From positions 1,178,001 to 1,242,000 of the forward strand of contig NZ_FTPS01000001.1 in the NCBI RefSeq assembly GCF_900156525.1: a DNA stretch of 64,000 nucleotides, given 5' to 3'. The stretch comes from Pontibaca methylaminivorans. GTDB taxonomy: Bacteria; Pseudomonadota; Alphaproteobacteria; Rhodobacterales; Rhodobacteraceae. Under the pieces are notes generated by a model that was not told the origin of the DNA, did no database searches, and saw only the letters and a program-made list of their open reading frames with translations. This document shows, one piece after another, positions 45,819-53,907 of this stretch. The stretch's first letter is position 1; the number at the start of each line of letters is the position of its first letter. A program made the position numbers and the translations under genes.

Positions 45819-47507
45819 TCAGGCACCCGCTGCGGCAGGCCGGCGCGCAGCCGGGCGCGGAATCAGCGATTCGCGCGGGCCGAAAGCCTTTTGCCGGCCG
45901 GCCTCCAGCATCAGGACCAGGTCGCATTCGCCGATCAGCGCCCGGTTGTGGGTCATGAGCAGCACGGCACCGCCCCGGGCGCAGGCAAGGCGGATCGCGC
46001 GCACCACCCCGGCGAGCCCCTCGCCGTCCAGATGCGCATCGGGCGCATCCAGAACGACGAGCGCCGGATCGCCACAGATCGCCCGCGCGAGCGCGATCCG
46101 CTGCATCTGCCCAAGGGACAACCCCCTGCCGCCCGCGCCAAGGCGCGTGTCGTAGCCGGCGGGAAGGCCCAGGATCATTTCGTGCACGCCGGCCTGATCC
46201 GCCGCAGCGACGACGGCACCGTCCTTGATGCCCGGATCGAACCCGGCGATGTTTTCCGCGATCGTGCCCTCGAACAACCGCACGCGCTGCGGCAGGCAGC
46301 CGACCAGCCGCCCGACCCCGTTCGCATGGGCCGGATCGAGTGCCGCGCCGCCAAGCCGGATCGCGCCCTCGCGCGGGCGCCACGCACCGCTGATCGCCTG
46401 CGCAAGAGCCGTCTTTCCAGCGCCGGCGGCGCCGATCGCTCCGATCACCTGCCCCGGCTCCGCGCGGAAAGAGAGCGGGCCGGCCAGCGGCGCGACCGTG
46501 CCGGGCAGCGCCACCACAAGCCCGCTGACCTCGAGCCGCGCCTCGGGCCGCGGCAACGCAAGGCCGGGCCGCTCGGCCGGCTCCTCCCGCAGCAGCGCCG
46601 CCAGCGCGTGCCACGCCCGCACCGCGCCGTGCAGAAGCGGGTATTGCCCGGCGATCATCTCGACCGGGGCGAGCGCCCGCCCGAGCAGGATCGAGGCGGC
46701 GACCATCACCCCCCCGGTCACCTCGCCCCGCAGCACGAGCCAGGCCCCGAGCCCCAGCATCGCCGATTGCAGGAACAGGCGCAGGGCACGGGTCGCGGCG
46801 GCGAACCCGCCGCCCAGGTCGCTGGCTCCGAGCATTGCCGCCTGCGCCTGCCCGCGCAGGCCGGTCCAGCGCCCGAGCAGGGCCGGGCCCATGCCGAGCG
46901 CGCGGATCGTTTCCGCCTCGGCGGCGATTTCCCCCGCATCCCGTTCCGCGCGTTGCGCGGCGATGGATACATGCGCTGCCGGTTCCCGCAGGGCGCGATG
47001 GCCGAGCAGGGCGAGCGCGATCAGGATCCCCCCGCTCAGCAGGCCGAGCGCCCCGAGCCAGGGATGAAACAGCGCGATCGCGATCAGAAAAAGCGGCGTC
47101 CAGGGCAGATCGAAGGCGACCGTCATCAGCGGCGATTCGATGGCGCGCTGCAGCAGCTGCAGCTCGCCCGGGCCGGGGCCGGTCCCGTCACCGCGGCGCA
47201 GCGCCGCCGCAAAGACCCGCCGGTCCAGCGCAACCTGGAACCGCGCGGCGATACGGGCCATGATCCGTCGCCTTGCATGGTCGAGCAGCGCCATGATGGC
47301 GCAGAGAAACGCGAGCAGCAGGGTGAGCGCGACCAGCGTCGCCTCCGACCGGCTGCTCAGCACCCGGTCATAGACCTGCAGCATGTAAAGCGGCCCCGCC
47401 AGCATGAGCAGATTGGCGAAGAAGCTGAACAGGCCGACCGCGCGCAACAGGCCCCGGCTCCGGCCGAGGGCCTGGCGCAGTTCGTCCCGTCCCCCGCATG
47501 AGGTCAT
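45819..47507 (-). CDS. Type I secretion ABC protein with altered ATPase motifs
   Basis: This 562-residue inner-membrane protein has the PrtD-type layout: about six membrane segments in residues 20-300, then a nucleotide-binding domain. The P-loop GAAGAGKTAL is intact, and an H-loop histidine is present in LLMTHNRAL. Two key positions differ from the norm: the signature reads LSLGQMQRIALARA instead of LSGGQ, and Walker B reads VVLDAPDAHLD, with alanine where the catalytic glutamate should be. It may hydrolyse ATP poorly. I chose ATG at 47507, with AAAGGG at a good distance; ATG at 47525 is possible. The adaptor gene follows at once. Confidence 0.88.
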   Translation of the reverse strand: MTSCGGRDELRQALGRSRGLLRAVGLFSFFANLLMLAGPLYMLQVYDRVLSSRSEATLVALTLLLAFLCAIMALLDHARRRIMARIAARFQVALDRRVFAAALRRGDGTGPGPGELQLLQRAIESPLMTVAFDLPWTPLFLIAIALFHPWLGALGLLSGGILIALALLGHRALREPAAHVSIAAQRAERDAGEIAAEAETIRALGMGPALLGRWTGLRGQAQAAMLGASDLGGGFAAATRALRLFLQSAMLGLGAWLVLRGEVTGGVMVAASILLGRALAPVEMIAGQYPLLHGAVRAWHALAALLREEPAERPGLALPRPEARLEVSGLVVALPGTVAPLAGPLSFRAEPGQVIGAIGAAGAGKTALAQAISGAWRPREGAIRLGGAALDPAHANGVGRLVGCLPQRVRLFEGTIAENIAGFDPGIKDGAVVAAADQAGVHEMILGLPAGYDTRLGAGGRGLSLGQMQRIALARAICGDPALVVLDAPDAHLDGEGLAGVVRAIRLACARGGAVLLMTHNRALIGECDLVLMLEAGRQKAFGPRESLIPRPAARRPAAAGA

Positions 47508-47712
47508 CGCAACCGGCCCTTTCATCCTGCAGCGCAAATGGCGCATCACCGCGCCGAAACCGGCGCTCCGGGCGATACTCTGTTTCAAAACTGCGACGAA
47601 TTCGTTAAGGCGTTTCGCAGTAATGTCGGCCCTGCGCCGCCCGCTGCCCTGTCCATGTGTCGTGGCCACGTGCCGCCGCGCCAATGCTGCCACGCTCCAG
47701 TTTCCGGAACCG

Positions 47713-48525
47713 ATGACCATGACCTTGAAATCGCGTGTCTCGATGATCCTTGCCGCCATCAGCGCCGTTCTGCTCGTCGCTGGCTGTTCGGTGCCCGCCG
47801 ATTCCGATCGGGGGGGAATCCACGATCCGCATGAAACCACCAACCGCGGCGTCCACCGGTTCAACGTGGGGCTCGACCGGGCCCTGTTCCGCCCCGCGGG
47901 CCGTGCCTATACCAAGGTCGTTCCCGACCCGATCGAAGACAGCTTCAACCACTTCGCCCACAACATCTCGAAACCCGGGGACGTGGTGAACTTCCTGCTT
48001 CAGGGCCGGGTCAAGGAGGCGGGGATCTCGCTCGCGCGGTTCGTGGTCAACACCACCGTCGGCTTTGCCGGGCTCGCCGATCCCGCCACCGAATTCGGCA
48101 TACCCGCGCAGAGCACCGATTTCGGCGAGACGCTCCATGTCTGGGGCGCCAAGGAGGGCGCCTATATCGAACTTCCCGTGCTCGGGCCCTCGACCGAGCG
48201 CGATGCGGTCGGGCGGGTCGTCGACATATTCACCAACCCGCTCGGCTATACCGATCCGATCGGCGACGAACATATCCGCGTCTATACCTATGCGCTCGAC
48301 AGCCTGAGCAAGCGGGGGCGCTACTCCAGCACGGTCGATTCGGTGCTTTACGAAAGCGCCGACAGCTATGCCGCCGCGCGGTCGGTCTATCTGCAGAATC
48401 GCCGCTACAAGCTGGAAGGCACGGGGGAGGACTCCTATATCGACCCCTACGACGACCCTTACGAGAACTTCGACGCCGATACCGGCAGCACCATCGACCC
48501 ATATGAGGATCCTTATGCCGATTGA
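47713..48525 (+). CDS. mlaA: Phospholipid-transport lipoprotein MlaA
   Basis: This 270-residue outer-membrane lipoprotein removes misplaced phospholipids from the outer leaflet. The lipobox is LLVAGC near residue 25. The MlaA core has DPHETTNRGVHRFN, YTKVVPDPIEDSFNHFAHNI and FVVNTTVGFAGLADPATEFG. The acidic tail repeats DPY motifs (IDPYDDPYENFD and IDPYEDPYAD), which is unusual. An alternative ATG is at 47719. The last 11 bases overlap mlaC. The older name is vacJ. Confidence 0.94.
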   Translation: MTMTLKSRVSMILAAISAVLLVAGCSVPADSDRGGIHDPHETTNRGVHRFNVGLDRALFRPAGRAYTKVVPDPIEDSFNHFAHNISKPGDVVNFLLQGRVKEAGISLARFVVNTTVGFAGLADPATEFGIPAQSTDFGETLHVWGAKEGAYIELPVLGPSTERDAVGRVVDIFTNPLGYTDPIGDEHIRVYTYALDSLSKRGRYSSTVDSVLYESADSYAAARSVYLQNRRYKLEGTGEDSYIDPYDDPYENFDADTGSTIDPYEDPYAD

Positions 48526-49126
48526 CCTGCTTCCCCGTCGCCAGTTTCTGATTTCCGGCGCGGCCGCCTTTGCGGTTGCCGCTCTCGGCCCGCTTCCCGC
48601 ATTGGCCCTGACCGAGGCCCAGGCACGGCAACTGGTCGATTCGGCGGTGGCCGACATCAACCGCGTGATTGCCTCGGGGCAATCCGAATCCGCGATGATG
48701 CCGGAATTCGAACGTATCTTCGCCACCTATGCCGATGTGCCGGTGATGGCGCGCTATGCGCTCGGCGCCGATGCCCGCGCGGCCAGCCCCGGCCAACTGC
48801 AGGCCTTCACCCAGGCGTTCCAGCGATATATCGCGCGCAAATACGGGAAACGCTTCCGCGATTTCATCGGCGCACAGATCGTCGTGAACTCGGCCCGCCA
48901 GATCAAGAACGGCTACGAGGTGCGCGGCACCGCGAAGCTGCGCGGAGAATCGCCGGTCGAGGTCGTTTTCCTCGTGTCCGACCGCTCCGGGCGCAACCTG
49001 TTCTTCAACCTGTTCGTCGAGGGCGTGAACCTGCTTCTGACCGAGCGCACCGAGATCGGCGCCATGCTGGACCAGCAGGGCGGCAATATCGACAATCTGA
49101 TCGCGGCGCTCCAGCGCGCGGGCTGA
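48515..49126 (+). CDS. mlaC: Phospholipid-binding protein MlaC
   Basis: This 203-residue periplasmic protein shuttles phospholipid between MlaA and the MlaFEDB complex. The signal region starts LLPRRQFLISGAAAFAVAAL, which has the twin-arginine pattern RRxFL. This suggests export by the Tat route. MlaC family blocks include FERIFATYADVPVMARYALG, FTQAFQRYIARKYGKRF and LFFNLFVEGVNLLLTE. It follows mlaA with an 11-base overlap. The MlaFEDB genes are not in the window. Confidence 0.93.
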   Translation: MPIDLLPRRQFLISGAAAFAVAALGPLPALALTEAQARQLVDSAVADINRVIASGQSESAMMPEFERIFATYADVPVMARYALGADARAASPGQLQAFTQAFQRYIARKYGKRFRDFIGAQIVVNSARQIKNGYEVRGTAKLRGESPVEVVFLVSDRSGRNLFFNLFVEGVNLLLTERTEIGAMLDQQGGNIDNLIAALQRAG

Positions 49127-49173
49127 CTGGATAGATGCGCAGACCTTCCGCGGCCGCGACCCGGAACACGGAC

Positions 49174-49199
49174 AAGGGGCCCCGCAGGGCCCCTTTTTT
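49174..49199 (+). terminator. Terminator after mlaA-mlaC
   Basis: A perfect nine-base stem, AAGGGGCCC and GGGCCCCTT with loop CGCA, is followed by TTTT, about 50 bases after the mlaC stop. This is a canonical intrinsic terminator on the plus strand. Confidence 0.92.
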
Positions 49200-49241
49200 C
49201 ACGGCTTGCGCCCCGCTTCCGGGGCCGCCCGCACAGTCAGC

Positions 49242-51476
49242 CTAGCCGCCGAAGATGTCGCGCAGCACCTGGTCCACCACCTGCCCGAGCCCGCCACCGC
49301 CACGGCGTTCGGGCGCTGCCGCCTGCGGCTGGCCGGGCTGGGGATATTGCTGCTGGTACTGTGGTTCGGGCTGGGGCGGAGCGCGCATGGGCAGTGGCCG
49401 GGGCTCCAGCCCGTCATGCACCCGCACCATGGTTTCGCGCCAGATCTCGGCCGGCAGCCCGCCCCCGGTCACGCCGGTGAGCGGCTTGTTGTCGTCATTG
49501 CCCATCCAGACCCCGGCGACGTAATCGGCGGTAAAGCCGATGAACCAGGCGTCGCGGGCGGACTGGGTGGTGCCGGTCTTGCCCGCCGCCTGCCAGCCCG
49601 GAATCGCGGCGCGCCGCCCGGATCCGTCGCTGATGACCTTTTCCATCATCCAGATCAGCTGTTCGGCGGCATCCTCGCTGATGACGCGCTTGCCGATACC
49701 GCCTTCCTTGCCCATGAGCGGCGTGTCATCCCCCAGCAGGCGCAGTTCCTCAACCCCGTAGGGCATGACCGCCGAGCCGCCGTTCAGGATGCCGGCAAAG
49801 GCGCCGGTCATTTCGACCAGCGTGCTTTCCGAGGTGCCGAGCGCCAGCGCCGGCCCGTCGGCAAGGCTGCTGCGGATGCCGAACCCGGTCGCAACCTTGC
49901 GCACGAGGTCGCGCCCCACGTCCTCGGAGACCTTGACCGCCGGCACGTTGAGCGAATCCTTCAGCGCATGGGTCAGCGTCACCCGGCCATAGTGATTGCG
50001 CGTGTAGTTGTCGGGACACCAACGCCCCGAACCGGGAATGTTCAGGCAATAGGGTTCATCCACCACGGTCGCGAGCGGCGAGTGTCCCAGATCCAGCGCC
50101 GCCGCATAGACGAAGGGCTTGAAGGCCGAACCGGTCTGGCGCAGCGCCTGCGTGGCGCGGTTGAAGGCGCCCGCGACGCGGGTCTCGCGCCCGCCCACCA
50201 TGGCCCGCACGGCACCGTCCGCCGACATGACCACGATCGCCGCCTCGGCCTTGGAACCTTCGCGCACCTTGGTTTCGAACACATGCTGCATCGCAGCCTC
50301 GGCGGCTTTCTGCACGCGCCGGTCGAGCGTGGTGCGGATGATCACGTCCTCGGTGGTGTTGCGGGTGAAATACTCCGGCCCGCTGGCCATCACCCAATCC
50401 GCGAAATAGCCCCCGGCGCGATCCGAGGCGGCCTGCGATAGCTGTGCCGGATGTTCGCGCGCCTCGCTGGCCTCGGCCGCGGTCAGATAGCCCTGCTGCT
50501 CCATGAGCCCGACGATCACATTCGCCCGGCGCTGCGCCCGTGCGAGGTCGTTCGTCGGCGCGAAATGGGACGGCGCCACCAGGAGCCCCGCCAGCATGGC
50601 CGCCTCGGCCGGGGACACGTCCGAGGCGGATTTGCCGAAATACCGCTGCGCCGCCGCCTCGAACCCGCGCGCACCCGCGCCAAGGAAAGCGCGATTCATA
50701 TAGATCGTCAGGATCTGGTCCTTGGAATAACGCGCTTCCATCGCCATCGCATAGATCGCCTCGTCGATCTTGCGCCAGATCGTGCTGCGGCGGCATTCGG
50801 ATTCGTATTCGCGCTCGGTCATCCCGCCGGTGGCATCGAAGGCCTTGCCGAAACACAGAAGCTTTGCCGTCTGCTGCGTCAGGGTCGAACCGCCATGCCC
50901 CGACAGCGCCCCGCGGCCCTCGGAGAGGTTGATGCGGATCGCGCTGGCGATGCCGCGCGGGCTTACGCCGAAATGCCGGTAGAAACGCCGGTCCTCGGTG
51001 GCGACGATGGCGTTCTTGAGATAGGGCGACACGGTTTCGGTGGTCACGACGCCGCCGAACTGATCGCCCCGCCAGGCAAAGACATCGCCCCTGTCGTCAA
51101 GCAGCGTCACCGACCCCCGCGCGCGCCCGTCGAGCAACCGGTTCACCTCGGGGAGGGTGGAATAATAATAGCCGACCGCGATCGCGATCGCGACCACGAG
51201 CAGGACTCCGACCCGCCAGGTCAGGCGCCAGATCACCTGTGCAATGAACGACAGCAGCCCGCCGATGAACGAGCGCGGGCCACCACCGCCCCTGCCGCCG
51301 CCGGCGCTGCGTTTCTTCGGCTTCGGCGCGCCTGGTTTCAGAAAGCCGAACCACCCCTGCCGGCGCGACGACGTCTTGCGCCGGGGCTGCCTGCGGGTGG
51401 TGCCCGCCGCCGGTTTGCGCCCCGTCGCGCGCCGGTCAGCCACGAGAGGCGGTTTCTTTCCCGATCTGTTGCTCAT
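49242..51476 (-). CDS. Class A penicillin-binding protein
   Basis: This 744-residue enzyme polymerises and cross-links peptidoglycan. A basic cytoplasmic tail of about 75 residues precedes a single membrane segment (VGVLLVVAIAIAVGYYY). The transglycosylase domain has the catalytic glutamate in VATEDRRFYRHFGVSP and GGSTLTQQTAKLL. The transpeptidase has SAFK in GSAFKPFVYA (SxxK), SLN in KDSLNVPAVK, and KTG in GKTGTTQSA. The end is rich in glutamine and proline (PEPQYQQQYPQPGQP). ATG at 51476. It is a stand-alone gene, 136 bases from the sulfurtransferase. Confidence 0.94.
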   Translation of the reverse strand: MSNRSGKKPPLVADRRATGRKPAAGTTRRQPRRKTSSRRQGWFGFLKPGAPKPKKRSAGGGRGGGGPRSFIGGLLSFIAQVIWRLTWRVGVLLVVAIAIAVGYYYSTLPEVNRLLDGRARGSVTLLDDRGDVFAWRGDQFGGVVTTETVSPYLKNAIVATEDRRFYRHFGVSPRGIASAIRINLSEGRGALSGHGGSTLTQQTAKLLCFGKAFDATGGMTEREYESECRRSTIWRKIDEAIYAMAMEARYSKDQILTIYMNRAFLGAGARGFEAAAQRYFGKSASDVSPAEAAMLAGLLVAPSHFAPTNDLARAQRRANVIVGLMEQQGYLTAAEASEAREHPAQLSQAASDRAGGYFADWVMASGPEYFTRNTTEDVIIRTTLDRRVQKAAEAAMQHVFETKVREGSKAEAAIVVMSADGAVRAMVGGRETRVAGAFNRATQALRQTGSAFKPFVYAAALDLGHSPLATVVDEPYCLNIPGSGRWCPDNYTRNHYGRVTLTHALKDSLNVPAVKVSEDVGRDLVRKVATGFGIRSSLADGPALALGTSESTLVEMTGAFAGILNGGSAVMPYGVEELRLLGDDTPLMGKEGGIGKRVISEDAAEQLIWMMEKVISDGSGRRAAIPGWQAAGKTGTTQSARDAWFIGFTADYVAGVWMGNDDNKPLTGVTGGGLPAEIWRETMVRVHDGLEPRPLPMRAPPQPEPQYQQQYPQPGQPQAAAPERRGGGGLGQVVDQVLRDIFGG

Positions 51477-51612
51477 GCCCAGCCCTGCCCGGCCTCGTTT
51501 CCCGCACCATAGCGGCCCAGTTGCGATTTGTTGAGAGGCGATCCCCGCCCCCTCATCCGTCAGCCCCGGTCCGCCCGTCCCCGGTCGGTCGCCCCATTGC
51601 CCGGGACCGGTT

Positions 51613-52473
51613 TCAATCCGCGTCTCCGGTGGCTGCGGCAAGCGTTGCGAAGGCCCCCCACTCGGCCCATGACCCGTCATAAAGCGCATGATCCCGCTTG
51701 CCGATCCGTTCAAGCGCAAGCGAAAGCACCGCCGCGGTCACGCCGGAACCGCAGGTGGTGATTGCAGGGCGCGAAAGATCGACGCCGGCCGCCTCGAACG
51801 CCGCCCGCAGCGCCGCCGCGTCCTTCATGGTGCCGTCCGGGTTCAGCAATTCGTGATGCGGCAGGTTGCGCGCGCCCGGGATATGGCCACGCCGCAATCC
51901 GGGGCGCGGCTCGGGCGCCTCGCCGCGGAACCGCTCGGCCGGACGCGCATCAATAATCTCGTGATCGCGCAGCTTGACCGCATGGGCCACCTGCGTCACG
52001 TCGCAGACCAGGGCGGGCTGCAGCTTTGTCGTCATGTGGCGATCACGCAGCACCGGCAGCGTGTCCTCGACCGCATGGCCCTCGGCCCGCCATTTCGGAA
52101 GACCCCCGTCCAGCACCGCGACCGCGGTCTTGCCCATCAGGCGGAACAGCCACCAGACCCGCGCCGCCGACATCAGCCCGGCCCCGTCATAGACCACCAC
52201 CTGATGCCCGTCGCCGACCCCCATGGAACGCAGCCGCGAGACGAATTTCTCGGGCGGCGGGGCCATGTGCGGCAGGGCCGAGCGATGGTCGGAAATATCA
52301 TCGATGTCGAAAAAACGCGCGCCCGGAACATGCGCGGCCTCGTATTCCGCCCGCGCGTTGCGCCCCGTTTCGGGCAGATACCACGAGCCATCGAGCACGC
52401 GCAGATCGGGATCGCCGATGCGTGCCGCCAGCCAGCCGGTCGAGACCAGCGTTTTCGGATCGTCCTGCATCAT
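51613..52473 (-). CDS. sseA: 3-mercaptopyruvate/thiosulfate sulfurtransferase
   Basis: This 286-residue protein has two rhodanese domains. The active cysteine lies in TTCGSGVTAAVLSLALERIG; the loop CGSGVT is typical of 3-mercaptopyruvate sulfurtransferases. The N-terminal domain has YLPETGRNARAEYEAAHVPG and DGAGLMSAARVWWLF. It moves sulfur from mercaptopyruvate or thiosulfate to an acceptor. Two adjacent ATGs exist at 52473 and 52470; AAAGGG precedes them. Confidence 0.9.
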   Translation of the reverse strand: MMQDDPKTLVSTGWLAARIGDPDLRVLDGSWYLPETGRNARAEYEAAHVPGARFFDIDDISDHRSALPHMAPPPEKFVSRLRSMGVGDGHQVVVYDGAGLMSAARVWWLFRLMGKTAVAVLDGGLPKWRAEGHAVEDTLPVLRDRHMTTKLQPALVCDVTQVAHAVKLRDHEIIDARPAERFRGEAPEPRPGLRRGHIPGARNLPHHELLNPDGTMKDAAALRAAFEAAGVDLSRPAITTCGSGVTAAVLSLALERIGKRDHALYDGSWAEWGAFATLAAATGDAD

Positions 52474-52552
52474 CCGCAATCGGCCCTTTCATGCCCCGCA
52501 CGATGCGCGGGATTACGAAATGCCACATGGCGTTGCAACCCCGGCACCGGAA

Positions 52553-53029
52553 TCAGCGGTTGTCCTTCATCAGGCGCTGCTTCTGCCGGGACCAGTCGCG
52601 GCGCGCCTCGGTCTCGCGCTTGTCATGCAGCTTCTTGCCCCGCGCGATGCCGATCTTCACCTTGGCGATGCCGCGGTGATTGAAATAGAGCACGAGCGGC
52701 ACCAGCGTCATGCCCTTGCGCTGGGTGGCGTTCCACAGATGGGCAAGCTCGCGCCGCGACACCAGCAGCTTGCGCGGGCGGCGCTCGTCATGGCGGAAGG
52801 TGCGCGCCTGCTCGTAAGGCGCGATATGCGAGTTCACGAGCCACAGCTCGCCGTTTTCCACGGCCGCATAGCTTTCGGCGATATTGGCGCCGCGCGCGCG
52901 CAGGGATTTGACCTCGGACCCCTCGAGAATGATCCCGCATTCGAGATCCTCCTCGATCTGGTAATCGAAGCGCGCGCGCCGGTTCTCGGCAACGACCTTG
53001 TAATTCGGGTTCTGGTTCGCCTGGGCCAT
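52553..53029 (-). CDS. smpB: SsrA-binding protein SmpB
   Basis: This 158-residue protein binds tmRNA (SsrA) and brings it to stalled ribosomes. Markers are [46 protein letters not shown] and the C-terminal basic tail [18 protein letters not shown]. All typical parts are present. It starts at ATG 53029, 11 bases after the ispE stop. Confidence 0.96.
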   Translation of the reverse strand: MAQANQNPNYKVVAENRRARFDYQIEEDLECGIILEGSEVKSLRARGANIAESYAAVENGELWLVNSHIAPYEQARTFRHDERRPRKLLVSRRELAHLWNATQRKGMTLVPLVLYFNHRGIAKVKIGIARGKKLHDKRETEARRDWSRQKQRLMKDNR

Positions 53030-53040
53030 GCAGCGATCAT

Positions 53041-53907
53041 CTAGGCGGTCGGTGGTTCCTGCACAAGGCGCGAGCTGTCGGCGCTCCCGAGCGTCACCGC
53101 ATGTACCCACCAATCGGGGTTTTGCACCGCAAGCGTGCCAGCGGCCTGTTTCGCGGCCTCGTTTGTGGCAAAAAGCCCGAAACAGCTTGCCCCCGAGCCG
53201 CTCATCCGCGCCAGCAGGGCTCCATTCGCATCCAGCGCTGCAAGGCAATCACCGATCATCGGAACACGCGCACGCGCCGCCGGCTCGAGGTCGTTGCGCT
53301 GGTGACGCAGCCAGCGCGCGCAATCCTCGACCCCCGAAAAACCCGGCACCGGCCCGATCGGGGCAGCGAACGCCCCGGCGATCGCGCCGAACACGGTCGC
53401 CGTGGCAAGGCTGATCCCCGGGTTCACCAGCACCGCCGGCAGGGGCGGAATCCCGCCAAGCGGGACGATCCGTTCGCCGATCCCCGACATGCGCGCCGCC
53501 CGCGCCGCCATGCAGACCGGCAGATCCGCGCCGAGCGCCAGCGGATCGGGGTGCTGCATCCCCCAGTGCCCGAGCACGCGCAGCACCGCCGCCGCGTCCG
53601 TCGATCCGCCGCCAAGGCCGGCCCCGGCGGGAATGTGCTTTTCCAGCATGATCGCCACATCCCGCGCCCCGCTTTCCAACGCCGCGCGCAGGGCGAGATT
53701 ATCCGGCCCGTCGGGAACCCCGCGCGCCTGCGGGCCGCTGACCTGGATACCGGCCCCGGCGCCGCGGCGCAGCACCAGCCGGTCGCCCATATCGGCAAAG
53801 ACCACGAGCGAATCGAGCAGGTGATAGCCATCCGCCTGCCGCCCCGTCACATGTAGCGCAAGATTGACCTTGGCCGGGGCAAAGGCGCGGAGTTCACTCC
53901 CCGCCAT
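53041..53907 (-). CDS. ispE: 4-diphosphocytidyl-2-C-methylerythritol kinase
   Basis: This 288-residue GHMP kinase phosphorylates CDP-methylerythritol in the MEP isoprenoid pathway. The start [20 protein letters not shown] is diagnostic, and the ATP site is [19 protein letters not shown]; the third GHMP block is [15 protein letters not shown] chose ATG at 53907; ATG at 53919 is also in frame. Either start lies within the last codons of the TPR protein gene, in the part that encodes its acidic repeat tail. smpB follows after 11 bases. Confidence 0.94.
   Translation of the reverse strand: MAGSELRAFAPAKVNLALHVTGRQADGYHLLDSLVVFADMGDRLVLRRGAGAGIQVSGPQARGVPDGPDNLALRAALESGARDVAIMLEKHIPAGAGLGGGSTDAAAVLRVLGHWGMQHPDPLALGADLPVCMAARAARMSGIGERIVPLGGIPPLPAVLVNPGISLATATVFGAIAGAFAAPIGPVPGFSGVEDCARWLRHQRNDLEPAARARVPMIGDCLAALDANGALLARMSGSGASCFGLFATNEAAKQAAGTLAVQNPDWWVHAVTLGSADSSRLVQEPPTA

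Noticed and set aside
49206-50441. A 411-codon plus-strand frame opposite the PBP gene
   Set aside because: It lacks any recognisable domain and mirrors PBP codons.
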